Positions 21,285-30,258 are shown, numbered from the stretch's first letter. The stretch is 40,325 nt of DNA from an uncultured Sphingomonas sp. (GCA_902806275.1 CADCVY010000106.1:1-40325); one strand, 5' to 3'. Notes: generated by a model not told the origin, from the sequence alone. Numbers and translations are program-made.

Positions 21285-23534
21285 GTGACCGACAAGCCGA
21301 ACAAAGCAGACTGGCAAGCGCTCGCCGAGAAGGAAAGCCGCGGGAAGGTTTTGGAGCGCGAAACGCCCGAGGGCATTCAGCTAAAGACCGTCTACGGCCC
21401 CGAAGACGCTGCCGGGATCGACAGCGGCTACCCCGGCCTGCCGCCCTACACGCGCGGGCCCTATGCGACGATGTACGCGGGGCGCCCGTGGACCATCCGC
21501 CAGTACGCCGGCTTCTCGACCGCCGAGGAGTCTAACGCTTTCTACCGCCGCAACCTCGCCGCCGGCCAGAAGGGGCTCAGCGTCGCCTTCGACCTCGCCA
21601 CTCACCGCGGCTACGACAGCGACAATCCGCGCGTGGCCGGCGATGTCGGGATGGCCGGCGTGGCGATCGACAGCGTCGAGGACATGAAATTGCTGTTCGA
21701 CGGCATCCCGCTCGGCGAGATGAGCGTCAGCATGACCATGAACGGCGCGGTGCTGCCGATCATGGCCTTCTTCATCGTCGCGGGAGAAGAGCAAGGGGTT
21801 GACCGCGCGCAGCTCACCGGCACGATTCAGAACGACATCCTGAAAGAGTTCGCGGTCCGCAACACCTACATCTACCCGCCCGAGCCGAGCATGCGGATCG
21901 TCGCCGACATCATCGCCTTTTGCGCAGCGGAGATGCCCAAGTTCAACTCGATCTCGATCAGCGGCTACCACATGCACGAGGCGGGCGCGACGGCGGTTCA
22001 GGAGCTCGCCTACACGCTCGCGGACGGCATGGAGTATGTTCGCGCGGCCCAAGCCAAAGGGCTCGATATTGATGCCTTTGCGCCGCGGCTGAGCTTTTTC
22101 TTCGGCATCGGCATGAACCTCTTCATGGAAGTGGCCAAGCTGCGCGCCGCGCGCACGCTCTGGGCGCGGATCATGACCGAACTCGGGGCGAAGTCGGAGA
22201 AATCGAAGCTGCTGCGCACGCACTGCCAGACGAGCGGCGTGTCGCTGACCGAGCAGGACCCGTACAACAACATCGTGCGAACCACGGTCGAAGCGCTCGC
22301 CGCGGTGCTCGGCGGCACGCAGTCGCTGCACACCAACAGCTTCGACGAAGCGATTGCGCTGCCGACCGACTTCAGCGCGCGGATCGCGCGCAACACGCAA
22401 CTGATCCTTGCGGAGGAAAGCGGGGTGACGGCGGTCGCCGATCCTCTTGGCGGAAGCTGGTATGTCGAGGCGCTGACCCGCGAATTGGACGAGAAAGCGT
22501 CGGCGCTGATCGCCGAAGTCGAGGCGCATGGCGGAATGACCAAGGCCGTTGCCGAAGGCCTCCCCAAGCAGCGGATCGAAGAAGCGGCCGCCGCGCGCCA
22601 GGCCAAGGTGGATACCGGCGAAACGGTGATCGTCGGCGTCAACCGCTACCGGCTGGAGAACGAGGCCGAGCTCGACATCCTCGCGGTGGACAACGCCAAG
22701 GTCCGCGCCGGGCAGATTGCACGGTTGGACCAGGTGCGGTCCGGACGGGACGAGGCGAAGGTGCGCGCGACGCTGGATGCACTGGAGCAAGGTGCCAAAA
22801 ATGCCTCCCGGAACGGGGAGGGGGACCATGCGCACCATGGTGGCGGGGGCGCGCCACGCGCAGAACTCCCTTCGTCAGTTGCTGGCGCAACTGCCACCTC
22901 CCCGTCCCGGGGAGGATCGAATTTGTTGGCCGTTGCCATCGAATGCGCCCGCGCCCGCGCTACGCTTGGCGAAATTTCCGACGCGCTGGAACGCGCGTTT
23001 GGCCGCTACGGCACCAGGCCCGAACCAGTACGCGGCATCTACGGCAAGGCTCGCGACGACACCCGTTGGCGCGCCGCGGTTGAAGGTACCCGTTCCGTGG
23101 AACAGCGCCTCGGCCGCAAGCCCCGCATCATGGTCGCCAAGATGGGCCAGGACGGCCACGACCGCGGCGCCAACCTCGTTGCGTCCGCCTTCGCCGACTT
23201 GGGCTTCGAAGTGGTCTCCGGCCCCCTGTTCCAGACGCCGCGCGAGACCGCCGAGATGGCGGTCGAAAGCGCAGTCGATGTGGTCGGCGCGTCGTCGCTC
23301 GCTGCGGGCCACCGCACGCTCATCCCCGAGCTGATCGACACGCTGCGCGACATGGACCGCGCCGACATCAAGGTCGTCGCCGGCGGCGTCATCCCCGCGC
23401 AGGATTACGCGCTGCTGCGGCAGGCCGGCGTGGCCGCGATCTTTGGCCCGGGCACCAACCTCGCCGACGCCGCCGACGAAGTGCTGCGCCTCCTGGGGCA
23501 CAACCGCCCGCCGCTCGACGAGGCGGCAGAGTGA
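21285..23534 (+). CDS. Methylmalonyl-CoA mutase, carrying an in-frame repeat insertion
   Basis: 749 aa from GTG at 21285 ([18 protein letters not shown]); an ATG at 21219 is also in frame. The N-terminal catalytic domain includes [29 protein letters not shown] and [12 protein letters not shown]. The C-terminal B12-binding domain has the GQDGHDRG motif with the cobalt-ligating His. The enzyme isomerises (R)-methylmalonyl-CoA to succinyl-CoA with adenosylcobalamin. Between the domains, residues about 507-544 are encoded by a GC-rich inverted-repeat element (22804-22915) that keeps the frame, making the protein longer than the usual 710-720 aa. A 72-aa gene and pccA follow in an operon. Confidence 0.93.
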   Translation: MTDKPNKADWQALAEKESRGKVLERETPEGIQLKTVYGPEDAAGIDSGYPGLPPYTRGPYATMYAGRPWTIRQYAGFSTAEESNAFYRRNLAAGQKGLSVAFDLATHRGYDSDNPRVAGDVGMAGVAIDSVEDMKLLFDGIPLGEMSVSMTMNGAVLPIMAFFIVAGEEQGVDRAQLTGTIQNDILKEFAVRNTYIYPPEPSMRIVADIIAFCAAEMPKFNSISISGYHMHEAGATAVQELAYTLADGMEYVRAAQAKGLDIDAFAPRLSFFFGIGMNLFMEVAKLRAARTLWARIMTELGAKSEKSKLLRTHCQTSGVSLTEQDPYNNIVRTTVEALAAVLGGTQSLHTNSFDEAIALPTDFSARIARNTQLILAEESGVTAVADPLGGSWYVEALTRELDEKASALIAEVEAHGGMTKAVAEGLPKQRIEEAAAARQAKVDTGETVIVGVNRYRLENEAELDILAVDNAKVRAGQIARLDQVRSGRDEAKVRATLDALEQGAKNASRNGEGDHAHHGGGGAPRAELPSSVAGATATSPSRGGSNLLAVAIECARARATLGEISDALERAFGRYGTRPEPVRGIYGKARDDTRWRAAVEGTRSVEQRLGRKPRIMVAKMGQDGHDRGANLVASAFADLGFEVVSGPLFQTPRETAEMAVESAVDVVGASSLAAGHRTLIPELIDTLRDMDRADIKVVAGGVIPAQDYALLRQAGVAAIFGPGTNLADAADEVLRLLGHNRPPLDEAAE
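22804..22915. repeat. GC-rich palindromic repeat inserted in the mutase gene
   Basis: A 112-nt element with complementary ends (CCTCCCGGAACGGGGAGG at the left, CCTCCCCGTCCCGGGGAGG at the right) and an inner hairpin CAGTTGCTGGCGCAACTG. The layout of terminal GGGGAGG/CCTCCCC blocks plus gggggacca near one end is shared with the intergenic element at 31076-31194, so both look like members of one dispersed family. It is translated as about 37 residues rich in Gly, His, Ser and Ala in the interdomain linker of the mutase. Confidence 0.8.
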
Positions 23535-23749
23535 AGGCAGCCTTATTCCTAGCGGCATCCGCGGCGTACGCGGTCGTCGCTACTTCATCTATTTGGCCGT
23601 CGTCTTGCAACGGATTGGGTCCGGACAGTCCGATCCCTTGCAACTATGCTGCAGACCAGCAGTCGTTCAATTTTGCAGTGGGCGCCGTTGTCTTCTACGC
23701 CATTTCAAGCGTCCGTTTCTGGTGGCCTCGCAAGCATTCAAAAGGCTGA
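23531..23749 (+). CDS. Small two-helix membrane protein between mutase and pccA
   Basis: 72 aa from GTG that overlaps the mutase stop (GTGA). The hydrophobic N-terminus [16 protein letters not shown] is a signal-anchor or signal peptide. A second helix, [20 protein letters not shown], precedes a basic end (PRKHSKG). The intervening loop has two cysteines ([16 protein letters not shown]) that could form a disulfide in the periplasm. The stop at 23747-23749 is 1 nt before the pccA ATG, so the gene is embedded in the operon and coupled on both sides. It belongs to no family I recognise. Confidence 0.6.
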   Translation: MKAALFLAASAAYAVVATSSIWPSSCNGLGPDSPIPCNYAADQQSFNFAVGAVVFYAISSVRFWWPRKHSKG

Positions 23750-23750
23750 G

Positions 23751-25895
23751 ATGTTCAAGAAAATCCTGATCGCTAACCGCGGGGAAATCGCCTGCCGGGT
23801 GATCCGCACGGCGCGGCGCATGGGCATCAAGACGGTTGCGGTCTATTCGGACGCTGACGCGCGCGCGCCGCATGTGCGGATGGCGGATGAAAGCGTGCGG
23901 CTGGGGCCGCCTCCTGCGAGCGAAAGCTACCTGAAGGCCGAGCTGATCATCGATGCTTGCAAGGCGACTGGCGCGGAGGCGGTGCACCCTGGCTACGGCT
24001 TCCTGTCCGAGCGCGCTAGCTTCGTCGAAGCTCTCGCCGCCGAGAACATCGCCTTCATCGGCCCGCCGCCGAACGCCATCGCGGCGATGGGCGACAAGAT
24101 TGAATCGAAGAAGCTGGCGCGCGACGCCGGCGTCAACATCGTGCCCGGCTGGCTCGACGACATCGCGACGACCGATGAAGCGGTGAAGATCGCCGGCGAC
24201 ATCGGCTACCCGGTGATGATGAAAGCCTCGGCCGGCGGCGGCGGGAAGGGCATGCGCCTCGCCTGGTCGGAGCAGGACGTGCGCGAAGGCTTCGAGGCGA
24301 CCAAGCGCGAGGGGCTGTCGAGCTTCGGCGACGACCGCGTGTTCATCGAGAAGTTCGTCGAGCAGCCGCGCCACATCGAGATCCAGCTGCTCGGCGACCG
24401 CCACGGTAACATCCTCTACCTCAACGAACGCGAATGCTCGATCCAGCGCCGCCACCAGAAGGTGGTCGAGGAAGCGCCGTCGCCGTTCGTCACGCCCGAG
24501 ATGCGCCGCGCGATGGGCGAGCAGGCGGTCGCGCTGGCGCGGGCCGTCGGCTATTATTCGGCAGGCACGGTCGAGCTGATCGTCGCCGGCAACGACCCGA
24601 CCGGCAAAAGCTTCTACTTTCTCGAGATGAACACGCGGCTGCAGGTCGAGCATCCTGTGACGGAAGAGATCACCGGTCTCGATCTCGTCGAGCAGATGAT
24701 CCGCGTCGCCGCGGGCGAGAAGCTGGCGTTCACGCAGGCGGACATCGGCATCGACGGCTGGGCGGTCGAGACGCGGGTCTATGCCGAAGACCCGTACCGT
24801 GGTTTCCTGCCGAGCACCGGGCGGTTGGTGCGGTATGAGCCGCCAGTGCAAATCGCGTGCGCTAGCGCGCAATCCGAAGAAAGTTTTGGCACGCGGAGAC
24901 GCGGAGACGCGGAGGATGTCGGCGGTTCTTCCTCTCCGCGTCTCCGCGTGTCCGCGCGAACGGATCAGGATAGCCGCTCGCGCGGCGGTGCGGAGGTTCG
25001 CACCCGCATTGACGGCGGCGTGACCGAGGGCGGCGAGATCAGCATGTTCTACGACCCGATGATCGCTAAACTGATCACCTGGGCGCCGACCCGTGAAGCG
25101 GCGATCGACGCGCAGGTCGCGGCGCTCGACGGGTTCGTCATCGACGGCATCAGCGACAATGTCGATTTCCTGTCCGCGCTGATGCAGCACCCGCGTTTCC
25201 GCAAGGGCGACCTCGCGACCGACTTCATCGCCGACGAATATTCGGAAGGGTTCGAAGGCGCGCCGGCAGAGCCGCAGCTGATCGAGGGACTGGCGGCGAT
25301 CGCGGCCATGATCGGCCTCGAGAGTGATGCGCGCGCAGGGCAGGTCAGTGGCCAGCTCAACGGCACGCTCCCGACCTCGCCCGAGCGGCTGGTGCGCATT
25401 GCCGGCCGCGACGTGCATGTGGCGTTCGACGGCTGCGATGCCGTGCTGCTTGCGAATATCGATGGAGACGACCGGCCGCCGATCGAGCTGCAGGGCAGCT
25501 GGACGCCTGGCCAGCGGCTGTTCGCCGGAGTGCTGGACGGCAAGCCGATCAAGGTTCAGGTCCAGCGCGTCGGCCGCGGCTGGGAGCTGACGACGCGCGG
25601 CGCGCGGCACAAGGTGCAGGTGCTGCCGCCGCACGTCGCCGAGCTGTCGCGGCACATGATCGAGAAAGTGCCACCCGACCTGTCACGCCTGCTGCTCGCG
25701 CCGATGCCGGGACTGCTGACGCGGCTCGATGTCGCGGTCGGCGACAAGGTCGAGGCGGGACAGGCGGTCGCGGTGATGGAAGCGATGAAGATGGAAAACA
25801 TCCTCCGCGCAACCAAGGCGGCGACGGTGAAAGCGACGACGGCGAAGGCTGGCGACAGTGTTGCCGTTGATCAGGTGATTGTGGAGTTTGAGTAG
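23751..25895 (+). CDS. pccA: Propionyl-CoA/acetyl-CoA carboxylase biotin-containing subunit, with an in-frame repeat insertion
   Basis: 714 aa. Biotin carboxylase N-domain MFKKILIANRGEIACRVIRTARRMG; ATP-grasp MKASAGGGGKGM and EMNTRLQVEHPVTE; biotin carboxylase C-domain with RVYAEDPYRGFLPSTG; and a C-terminal biotinyl domain with EAMKMEN (Lys is biotinylated). It would carboxylate biotin for transfer to propionyl-CoA by a beta subunit (pccB), which is not in the window. Next to methylmalonyl-CoA mutase, propionyl-CoA is the likely substrate. Residues about 367-413, between YEPPVQ and VRTRIDGGV, are foreign and encoded by a palindromic element at 24888-24960 and its flanks. Confidence 0.93.
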   Translation: MFKKILIANRGEIACRVIRTARRMGIKTVAVYSDADARAPHVRMADESVRLGPPPASESYLKAELIIDACKATGAEAVHPGYGFLSERASFVEALAAENIAFIGPPPNAIAAMGDKIESKKLARDAGVNIVPGWLDDIATTDEAVKIAGDIGYPVMMKASAGGGGKGMRLAWSEQDVREGFEATKREGLSSFGDDRVFIEKFVEQPRHIEIQLLGDRHGNILYLNERECSIQRRHQKVVEEAPSPFVTPEMRRAMGEQAVALARAVGYYSAGTVELIVAGNDPTGKSFYFLEMNTRLQVEHPVTEEITGLDLVEQMIRVAAGEKLAFTQADIGIDGWAVETRVYAEDPYRGFLPSTGRLVRYEPPVQIACASAQSEESFGTRRRGDAEDVGGSSSPRLRVSARTDQDSRSRGGAEVRTRIDGGVTEGGEISMFYDPMIAKLITWAPTREAAIDAQVAALDGFVIDGISDNVDFLSALMQHPRFRKGDLATDFIADEYSEGFEGAPAEPQLIEGLAAIAAMIGLESDARAGQVSGQLNGTLPTSPERLVRIAGRDVHVAFDGCDAVLLANIDGDDRPPIELQGSWTPGQRLFAGVLDGKPIKVQVQRVGRGWELTTRGARHKVQVLPPHVAELSRHMIEKVPPDLSRLLLAPMPGLLTRLDVAVGDKVEAGQAVAVMEAMKMENILRATKAATVKATTAKAGDSVAVDQVIVEFE
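24888..24960. repeat. Inverted-repeat element inserted in pccA
   Basis: Left arm CACGCGGAGACGCGGAGACG and right arm CGTCTCCGCGTGTCCGCGCG are near-complementary, separated by a short loop around GATGTCGGCGGTTC. The left arm has GCGGAGAC tandem units. The reading frame crosses it without a stop (TRRRGDAEDVGGSSSPRLRVSA). Flanking sequence 24855-24887 and 24961-25000 is also not conserved in biotin carboxylases, so the whole insertion is larger than the hairpin. This is a different sequence family from the repeats at 22804 and 26839. Confidence 0.8.
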
Positions 25896-26043
25896 CTAAT
25901 TATGTGGTGAAATTGGCAATTCTGGCCGTCGTCTCGGCTGTTCAGTCGTCACCGTGATCCCGGTTCGAACGCACGCAGTTAAATATGATCAATACAGAGA
26001 ACCGCGGCCTTAGACCTAGACGTTCAGCGCACTGTTTCGGAGC

Positions 26044-26134
26044 ATGTACCTAACCCCGACCGCGCTTGCGCTCATTGCCGTGATCCTCGTTCGCTCTTGC
26101 AGCCGGAGTTTGGATCATCCGCGCGGGACGGTAG
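26044..26134 (+). pseudogene. Tiny single-helix membrane protein, apparently frameshifted
   Basis: An ATG opens MYLTPTALALIAVILV, a good membrane helix, and then reads RSCSRSLDHPRG. Moving one base forward at about 26092 instead continues as ALAAGVWIIRAGR and stops at 26132-26134, giving a coherent 29-residue tail-anchored-like peptide. Small proteins of this shape are common in sphingomonads, though this is pattern memory and not a database match. The unshifted frame would run to 26172 and overlap the ligase gene. Nothing else is seen in the 248-nt gap. Confidence 0.35.
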
Positions 26135-26143
26135 ATCCGAACC

Positions 26144-27823
26144 TCAACGGTTCCTCAACTCCACCCGCCTGAGCTTGCCGGTAGCAGTCTTCGGCAGCGC
26201 GTCGACGAATTCAATGTCGCGCGGGTATTTGTAGGGGGCGATCTGGTCTTTGACGAACGCCTTGAGCTTGTCCATCAGCTCCTCGCCGCGCTCGGCGAAG
26301 CTCGCCAGCACCACGAACGCCTTCACCTTCTGGCCGCGCTCCTCGCACGGCACGCCAATCACGGCGCATTCGGCGACGGCGGGGTGTGACAGCAGGGCAT
26401 TCTCCACTTCCGGCGCGCCGATGTTGTAGCCGGAGCTGACGATCATGTCGTCGCTGCGCGCGAGGTACCAGTAATAGCCGTCGGCGTCGCGGCGGTAGGT
26501 GTCGCCGGTGAGGTTCCAGCCGTCGCTCACGTAATCGCGCTGGCGCTCGTCGTCGAGGTAGCGGCAGCCGGTCGGGCCCTTGACCGCGAGGCGGCCGGTG
26601 CCCTCGACCAACGGTTGGTTGGCGGGGTCGAGCACTGCCGCCGTATAGCCAGGCACCGCCTTGCCGGTGGCGCCCGGGCGGATGTCATCGCCACTCGCGG
26701 AAATGAAGATGTGCATCATCTCGGTTGCGCCGATGCCGTCGGTGATGGCGATGCCGGTGCGATCCTTCCACGCGCGCCAGGTCGCCTCGGGCAGGTGTTC
26801 GCCGGCGGACAGGCAACAGCAGAGGGTTCTGATTGCGTCCCCTAAGCCCGTTCGTGCTGCGCTTGTCGAAGCACTGCCCTTGTTTTCTTCGTCCGACGAG
26901 AAAGGCAGCCCTTCGACAAGCTCAGGGCGAACGGGTTGGGGTTCGGTTGCAAGCATCGCCTTGTAGGCGGTCGGTGCAGTGCCGAGGTGGGTGACGCCGA
27001 ACCTGGCGATGGCCTCCAACATTGTCGGCGGGCTCGGCTGCTCGACCGTGCAGCAAGCCGCGCCGGCGCGGAGCGGAAACAGGAAACCGGCGCCGAGCCC
27101 GAAGGTGAAGGCGAGCGGCGCGCTGGTCATTGCGATGTCGCCCGGCTGCATGCCGATCAGGTGCCTGGCAAAGCTGTCGCATGGCGCCAAGACGTCGCGG
27201 TGGAAGTGAACGCAGCCCTTGGGCACGCCGGTGGTGCCGCTGGTGAAAGCGATCAGCGCCGGCTCGTCGCGGCCGGTGTCGACCGATGCGAGTGGCTGCA
27301 AGTCCGCAGTGCGCGTCTCGAGTTCGCCCCGGCCGTAGTCGCCGTCATACTTGATCACATGCTTGATCAGATGCGCCTGCTCGGCCGCCTCGCGGAAGTC
27401 GCCGATGAAGCGGCTGTCGACGACCGCGTGGCTGATGTGCGCACGCTCGATGACCGTCGCGATCTCGCCGGGGCGCAGCAGTGGCATGGTCGCGATGACA
27501 ACGCCGCCAGCCTTCAAAACGCCGAGCCAAACGGCGAACATCGTGTAGGTGTTCGGGCCGCGTAGAAGCACGCGGTTGCCGGGAATGAGTCCATGTTCGT
27601 CAACGAGCAGCCGTGCGATGCGGCCGCTAAAGTCGTCCAGATCGGCATAGGTCCAGCGGCCATGCGCGTTGACTAATGCAAGCGCGTCCGGCGCGCCGCG
27701 TTTGAGCAATTCCGCCGCAGCGTTGAGCCGCTCGGGATATTGCAGTTCGGGCAGGTCGAAGCGGAACTCGGGCAGCAGCTCCGGCGGCGGCAGCCGGTCG
27801 CGGACGAATGAGTCGTAGGTCAC
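26144..27823 (-). CDS. Benzoate-CoA-ligase family acyl-CoA synthetase (2-aminobenzoate-CoA-ligase-like), with an in-frame repeat insertion
   Basis: 559 aa. Adenylate-forming motifs: ALIAFTSGTTGVPKGCVHFHRD (P-loop), DGIGATEMMHIFISA, GWNLTGDTYRRDADGYYWYLARSDD, and the catalytic lysine region LPKTATGKLRRVEL at the C-terminus. The overall pattern is that of benzoate- or 2-aminobenzoate-CoA ligases, which activate aromatic acids with ATP and CoA; the exact substrate is not determined by sequence alone. Its partners (RidA, acyl-CoA dehydrogenase, enoyl-CoA hydratase, SDR) match known 2-aminobenzoyl-CoA clusters. Residues about 294-328 (PVRPELVEGLPFSS...) come from an inserted palindromic repeat. 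Its ATG overlaps the RidA stop. Confidence 0.85.
   Translation of the reverse strand: MTYDSFVRDRLPPPELLPEFRFDLPELQYPERLNAAAELLKRGAPDALALVNAHGRWTYADLDDFSGRIARLLVDEHGLIPGNRVLLRGPNTYTMFAVWLGVLKAGGVVIATMPLLRPGEIATVIERAHISHAVVDSRFIGDFREAAEQAHLIKHVIKYDGDYGRGELETRTADLQPLASVDTGRDEPALIAFTSGTTGVPKGCVHFHRDVLAPCDSFARHLIGMQPGDIAMTSAPLAFTFGLGAGFLFPLRAGAACCTVEQPSPPTMLEAIARFGVTHLGTAPTAYKAMLATEPQPVRPELVEGLPFSSDEENKGSASTSAARTGLGDAIRTLCCCLSAGEHLPEATWRAWKDRTGIAITDGIGATEMMHIFISASGDDIRPGATGKAVPGYTAAVLDPANQPLVEGTGRLAVKGPTGCRYLDDERQRDYVSDGWNLTGDTYRRDADGYYWYLARSDDMIVSSGYNIGAPEVENALLSHPAVAECAVIGVPCEERGQKVKAFVVLASFAERGEELMDKLKAFVKDQIAPYKYPRDIEFVDALPKTATGKLRRVELRNR
26839..26941. repeat. Palindromic repeat inserted in the CoA-ligase gene
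   Basis: A 103-nt inverted repeat. The right arm contains CCCTTCGACAAGCTCAGGGC followed by GAACGGGTTGGGG, and the left arm CCCCTAAGCCCGTTCG...CTTGTCGAAG is its imperfect complement, around a TTTTCTTCGTCCGAC loop. The CTTCGACAAGCTCAGGGCGAACGG block is a widespread dispersed repeat in sphingomonads and some other GC-rich proteobacteria (general knowledge). It is translated on the minus strand as PVRPELVEG...ARTGLG without breaking the ligase frame. Confidence 0.85.
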
Positions 27824-28212
27824 TCTTCCACCACCGCAGTCGCTTCGATTTCGACCAACGCAGCGGGCTCAACCAAGGACTTCACTTCGACCAGGGCCAT
27901 TGCCGGATAATTGCGGCCCATGACCTCGCGCCACGTCGCGCCCATGTCGCCGAGCGATGCGCGGTAGGAAGCCATGTCGATGACGTAGACCGTTAGGCGC
28001 ACGATATGTGCGGGCCCGGCGCCGTCCTCGGCCAGGACGAGAAGGACATTGCGCAGTGCTTGGGCGAATTGCTCGACCAGATTGGGACTCCGGAACTGCT
28101 GCTGGTCGTCCCACCCGATCACCCCCGCCGTGAAGATGGTGCGCCCACGCGCGCTGATGCCGTTGGCGTAGCCGCTCGGCCGCGCCCATCCGGATGGCTG
28201 CAGCACCTTCAT
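27820..28212 (-). CDS. RidA family protein (enamine/imine deaminase-like)
   Basis: 130 aa from MKVLQPSGWARPSGYANGISARG. The fold markers TIFTAGVIGWDDQQQF, FAQALRNVLLVLAEDGAGPAHIVRLTVYVIDM and the C-terminal MALVEVKSLVEPAALVEIEATAVV are typical of the RidA/YjgF family. The canonical deaminase arginine is not obvious at the expected late strand, so it may be a non-deaminating member. RidA proteins accompany 2-aminobenzoyl-CoA gene clusters, where release of ammonia from an imine intermediate is plausible (inference). The ATG shares one base with the stop of the upstream 33-residue ORF (TGATG), and its stop overlaps the ligase ATG. Confidence 0.88.
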   Translation of the reverse strand: MKVLQPSGWARPSGYANGISARGRTIFTAGVIGWDDQQQFRSPNLVEQFAQALRNVLLVLAEDGAGPAHIVRLTVYVIDMASYRASLGDMGATWREVMGRNYPAMALVEVKSLVEPAALVEIEATAVVEE

Positions 28213-28313
28213 CAACCCTCTCCCAACACCTTGCCCGACAGCCATCCACCTCCAAAGAACAGAAGCGGCGCGAGCAGGCAGCCGCAGCCGATCTGGCTGA
28301 GCAAGTCCCTCAA
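28212..28313 (-). CDS. 33-residue single-helix membrane peptide
   Basis: TTG start, 33 aa: [20 protein letters not shown] is followed by GGGWLSGKVLGEG. The middle is a clear membrane helix that begins with a Cys-Gly-Cys pair, with a Gly-rich break after it. Its TTG overlaps the acyl-CoA dehydrogenase stop (TTGA) and its TGA overlaps the RidA ATG by one base (TGATG). The ORF thus exactly fills the gap in an otherwise fully overlapping operon, which strongly favours translation. It belongs to no known family that I recognise. Membrane tethering or a small accessory role is speculative. Confidence 0.55.
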   Translation of the reverse strand: MRDLLSQIGCGCLLAPLLFFGGGWLSGKVLGEG

Positions 28314-29449
28314 GAATTCGGCTTCAAGAGGTCGCGGGCGATAATCTGCCGCTGCACTTCGCTGGCGCCCTCGTAGATTCGCAAGCTGCGGATCTCGCGG
28401 TACAGTTCCTCGACTTTAACCCCCTTGGTCACGCCCGCGCCCCCGTGCAGCTGCACCGCGGCGTCGACTACCGCCTGCGCGCTTTCGGTCGCGTGCAGCT
28501 TGGCCATGGCGGCCGCACGGCGGTTGCTGATGCCGCCGATGTCCTGCTGCCAGGCGGCGCGGTAGACCAGCAGCGCGGAGGCATCGACCGCCAGCGCCAT
28601 GTCGGCAAGCTTGGCCTGCGTCACCGCATTGTCGGACAGCGTGCCGCTGCCGAGCCGCCGGGCTTGCGCGAAACTGACGGCGTCACCCAGGGCGCGCCGG
28701 GCAAAGCCGAGCGCCGCAGCGCCCACCGTTACCCGGAACAAGTTCAGCGTCTCCATGGCGATGCGAAAACCTTCGCCGGGTTCGCCGACAATGGCTTGGG
28801 CGGGCAGGCGCACATTGTCGTAGCCGATGCGCCCTAGCGGATGCGGCGCGATGATGTCGATGCGCTCGTTCACCGTGACTAAGTCTGCCGGAACAATGAA
28901 CGCCGACAGCCCGCGCGAGCCTTCGCCTTCGCCTGTCCGCGCGAACGTCACATAGAAGTCGGCGATGCCCCCGTTGGAAATGTAGTTCTTCTCGCCGACC
29001 AGCACCCATTCGTTGCCGTCGCGCATGGCGGAGGTCTGCATGTTGGCGGCGTCCGACCCGGAACCGGGTTCGGTCATCGCGAAGGCGGCAATGGCTTCCC
29101 CGCTGGCGACGCGTGGGAGCCACTCGCGTTTCTGCTCGATGGTGCCGAACAGGCTGATCGGGCCCGAGCCGAGGCCCTGCATGGCGAACGCGAAGTCGGC
29201 GAGGCCGCTGTGGTAAGCAAGCGTCTCGCGCGCGATGGCCAGGCTGCGAACGTCGGGGCGCGTGTCGGCGCTGGCGACGCAAAGCTTGAGGAAGCCCGCG
29301 GCTCCAAGTTCCCGGACCAGAGTCCGGCAACGGTCGTCCAATTCGCCCTCGCTCGCCGGCATCGACTCACACCAGCGCGCGAGGTCGTCGGCGAGCTTGC
29401 GGTGCGTGGGTTCGAAGAACGGCCAGGAGAGGAAGGTGCGATCCGCCAT
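28310..29449 (-). CDS. Acyl-CoA dehydrogenase family flavoprotein
   Basis: 379 aa from ATG at 29449. Typical ACAD segments: [20 protein letters not shown] (flavin/substrate loop), [43 protein letters not shown], and the C-terminal [42 protein letters not shown], which includes the Y-x-G-x-(S/T)-E-VQ motif around the usual catalytic glutamate position. It would oxidise an acyl-CoA at the alpha-beta position, passing electrons to ETF. Within this operon it likely acts on a ring-cleaved or alicyclic intermediate of aryl-CoA breakdown. An in-frame TTG one codon upstream is a possible alternative start. Confidence 0.9.
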   Translation of the reverse strand: MADRTFLSWPFFEPTHRKLADDLARWCESMPASEGELDDRCRTLVRELGAAGFLKLCVASADTRPDVRSLAIARETLAYHSGLADFAFAMQGLGSGPISLFGTIEQKREWLPRVASGEAIAAFAMTEPGSGSDAANMQTSAMRDGNEWVLVGEKNYISNGGIADFYVTFARTGEGEGSRGLSAFIVPADLVTVNERIDIIAPHPLGRIGYDNVRLPAQAIVGEPGEGFRIAMETLNLFRVTVGAAALGFARRALGDAVSFAQARRLGSGTLSDNAVTQAKLADMALAVDASALLVYRAAWQQDIGGISNRRAAAMAKLHATESAQAVVDAAVQLHGGAGVTKGVKVEELYREIRSLRIYEGASEVQRQIIARDLLKPNS

Positions 29450-30258
29450 CAATTGCCTTCAAACACCGGGGTTCGCCTGACGGCGAACGCCTTATAAGCG
29501 CGGTGAAAATCCTTCGTTTGCATGCAACGCGCCTGCGCGCGCGCCTCCGCCTCGATCGCGTCGTCGATCGACAGGTGCCATTCGGCGTCGAGCTGCTTCT
29601 TGGTCAAGGCGTGGGCGAGGCTCGGCCCGCTGGCGAGCTGCGCGGCGAGCCTCGCGGCGTCGCCGTGCACGTCGTCGACGATGCGGTTGAAAAACCCCCA
29701 CGCCAGACCTTCGTCCGCGCTCATCGAACGCCCGGTGTAGAGCAGCTCGGCCGCGCGACCGTGGCCGACGATCCGCGGCAGGATGGCGCAGGCGCCCATG
29801 TCGGCGCCGGACAGGCCCACGCGGGCGAACAGGAAGGCGGTCTTCGCGCCCGGAGTTGCGAGCCGCAAGTCGCTGGCCATAGCGATGATCGCGCCGGCGC
29901 CCGCGCATACGCCATCCACGGCGGCGATGATCGGCTGCGGGCAGGCGCGCATGGCGCGGACCAGATCGCCGGTCATGCGGGTGAAGGCGAGCAGCCCGTC
30001 TTCGTCCATCTGCGTCAACGGCCCGATGATCTCGTGGACGTCGCCGCCCGAGCAGAAGTTGCCGCCGGCGCCGGCCACCACGATCGCCTTGACCGCCGGT
30101 GCCTCGTTGAGCGCCCAGAACGTGCTTCGCAGCTCCTGGTAGCTGTCGAAGGTCAGCGGGTTCTTCCGCTCCGGCCGGTCGAGGGTGATCGTCCCCACGC
30201 CATTATTGTAGGCCCACAAGAAATGGGTCGGCGCAAATGTTGCCGGATCGAAGATCAC
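29449..30258 (-). CDS. Enoyl-CoA hydratase/isomerase family protein
   Basis: 269 aa from GTG at 30258 ([15 protein letters not shown]). Crotonase-fold motifs: [24 protein letters not shown], the oxyanion-hole segments [14 protein letters not shown] and [30 protein letters not shown], and [25 protein letters not shown]. The second catalytic acid position of hydratases appears as GADMGAC, not the usual G.(P/D)GG, so the reaction (hydration, isomerisation or ring hydrolysis) is uncertain. The GTG overlaps the SDR stop as GTGA, and the stop overlaps the dehydrogenase start. Confidence 0.88.
   Translation of the reverse strand: MIFDPATFAPTHFLWAYNNGVGTITLDRPERKNPLTFDSYQELRSTFWALNEAPAVKAIVVAGAGGNFCSGGDVHEIIGPLTQMDEDGLLAFTRMTGDLVRAMRACPQPIIAAVDGVCAGAGAIIAMASDLRLATPGAKTAFLFARVGLSGADMGACAILPRIVGHGRAAELLYTGRSMSADEGLAWGFFNRIVDDVHGDAARLAAQLASGPSLAHALTKKQLDAEWHLSIDDAIEAEARAQARCMQTKDFHRAYKAFAVRRTPVFEGN

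Noticed and set aside
21381-25655. Long minus-strand ORFs (485 and 662 codons) opposite mutase and pccA
   Set aside because: Arg/His-rich antisense shadows of two conserved genes.
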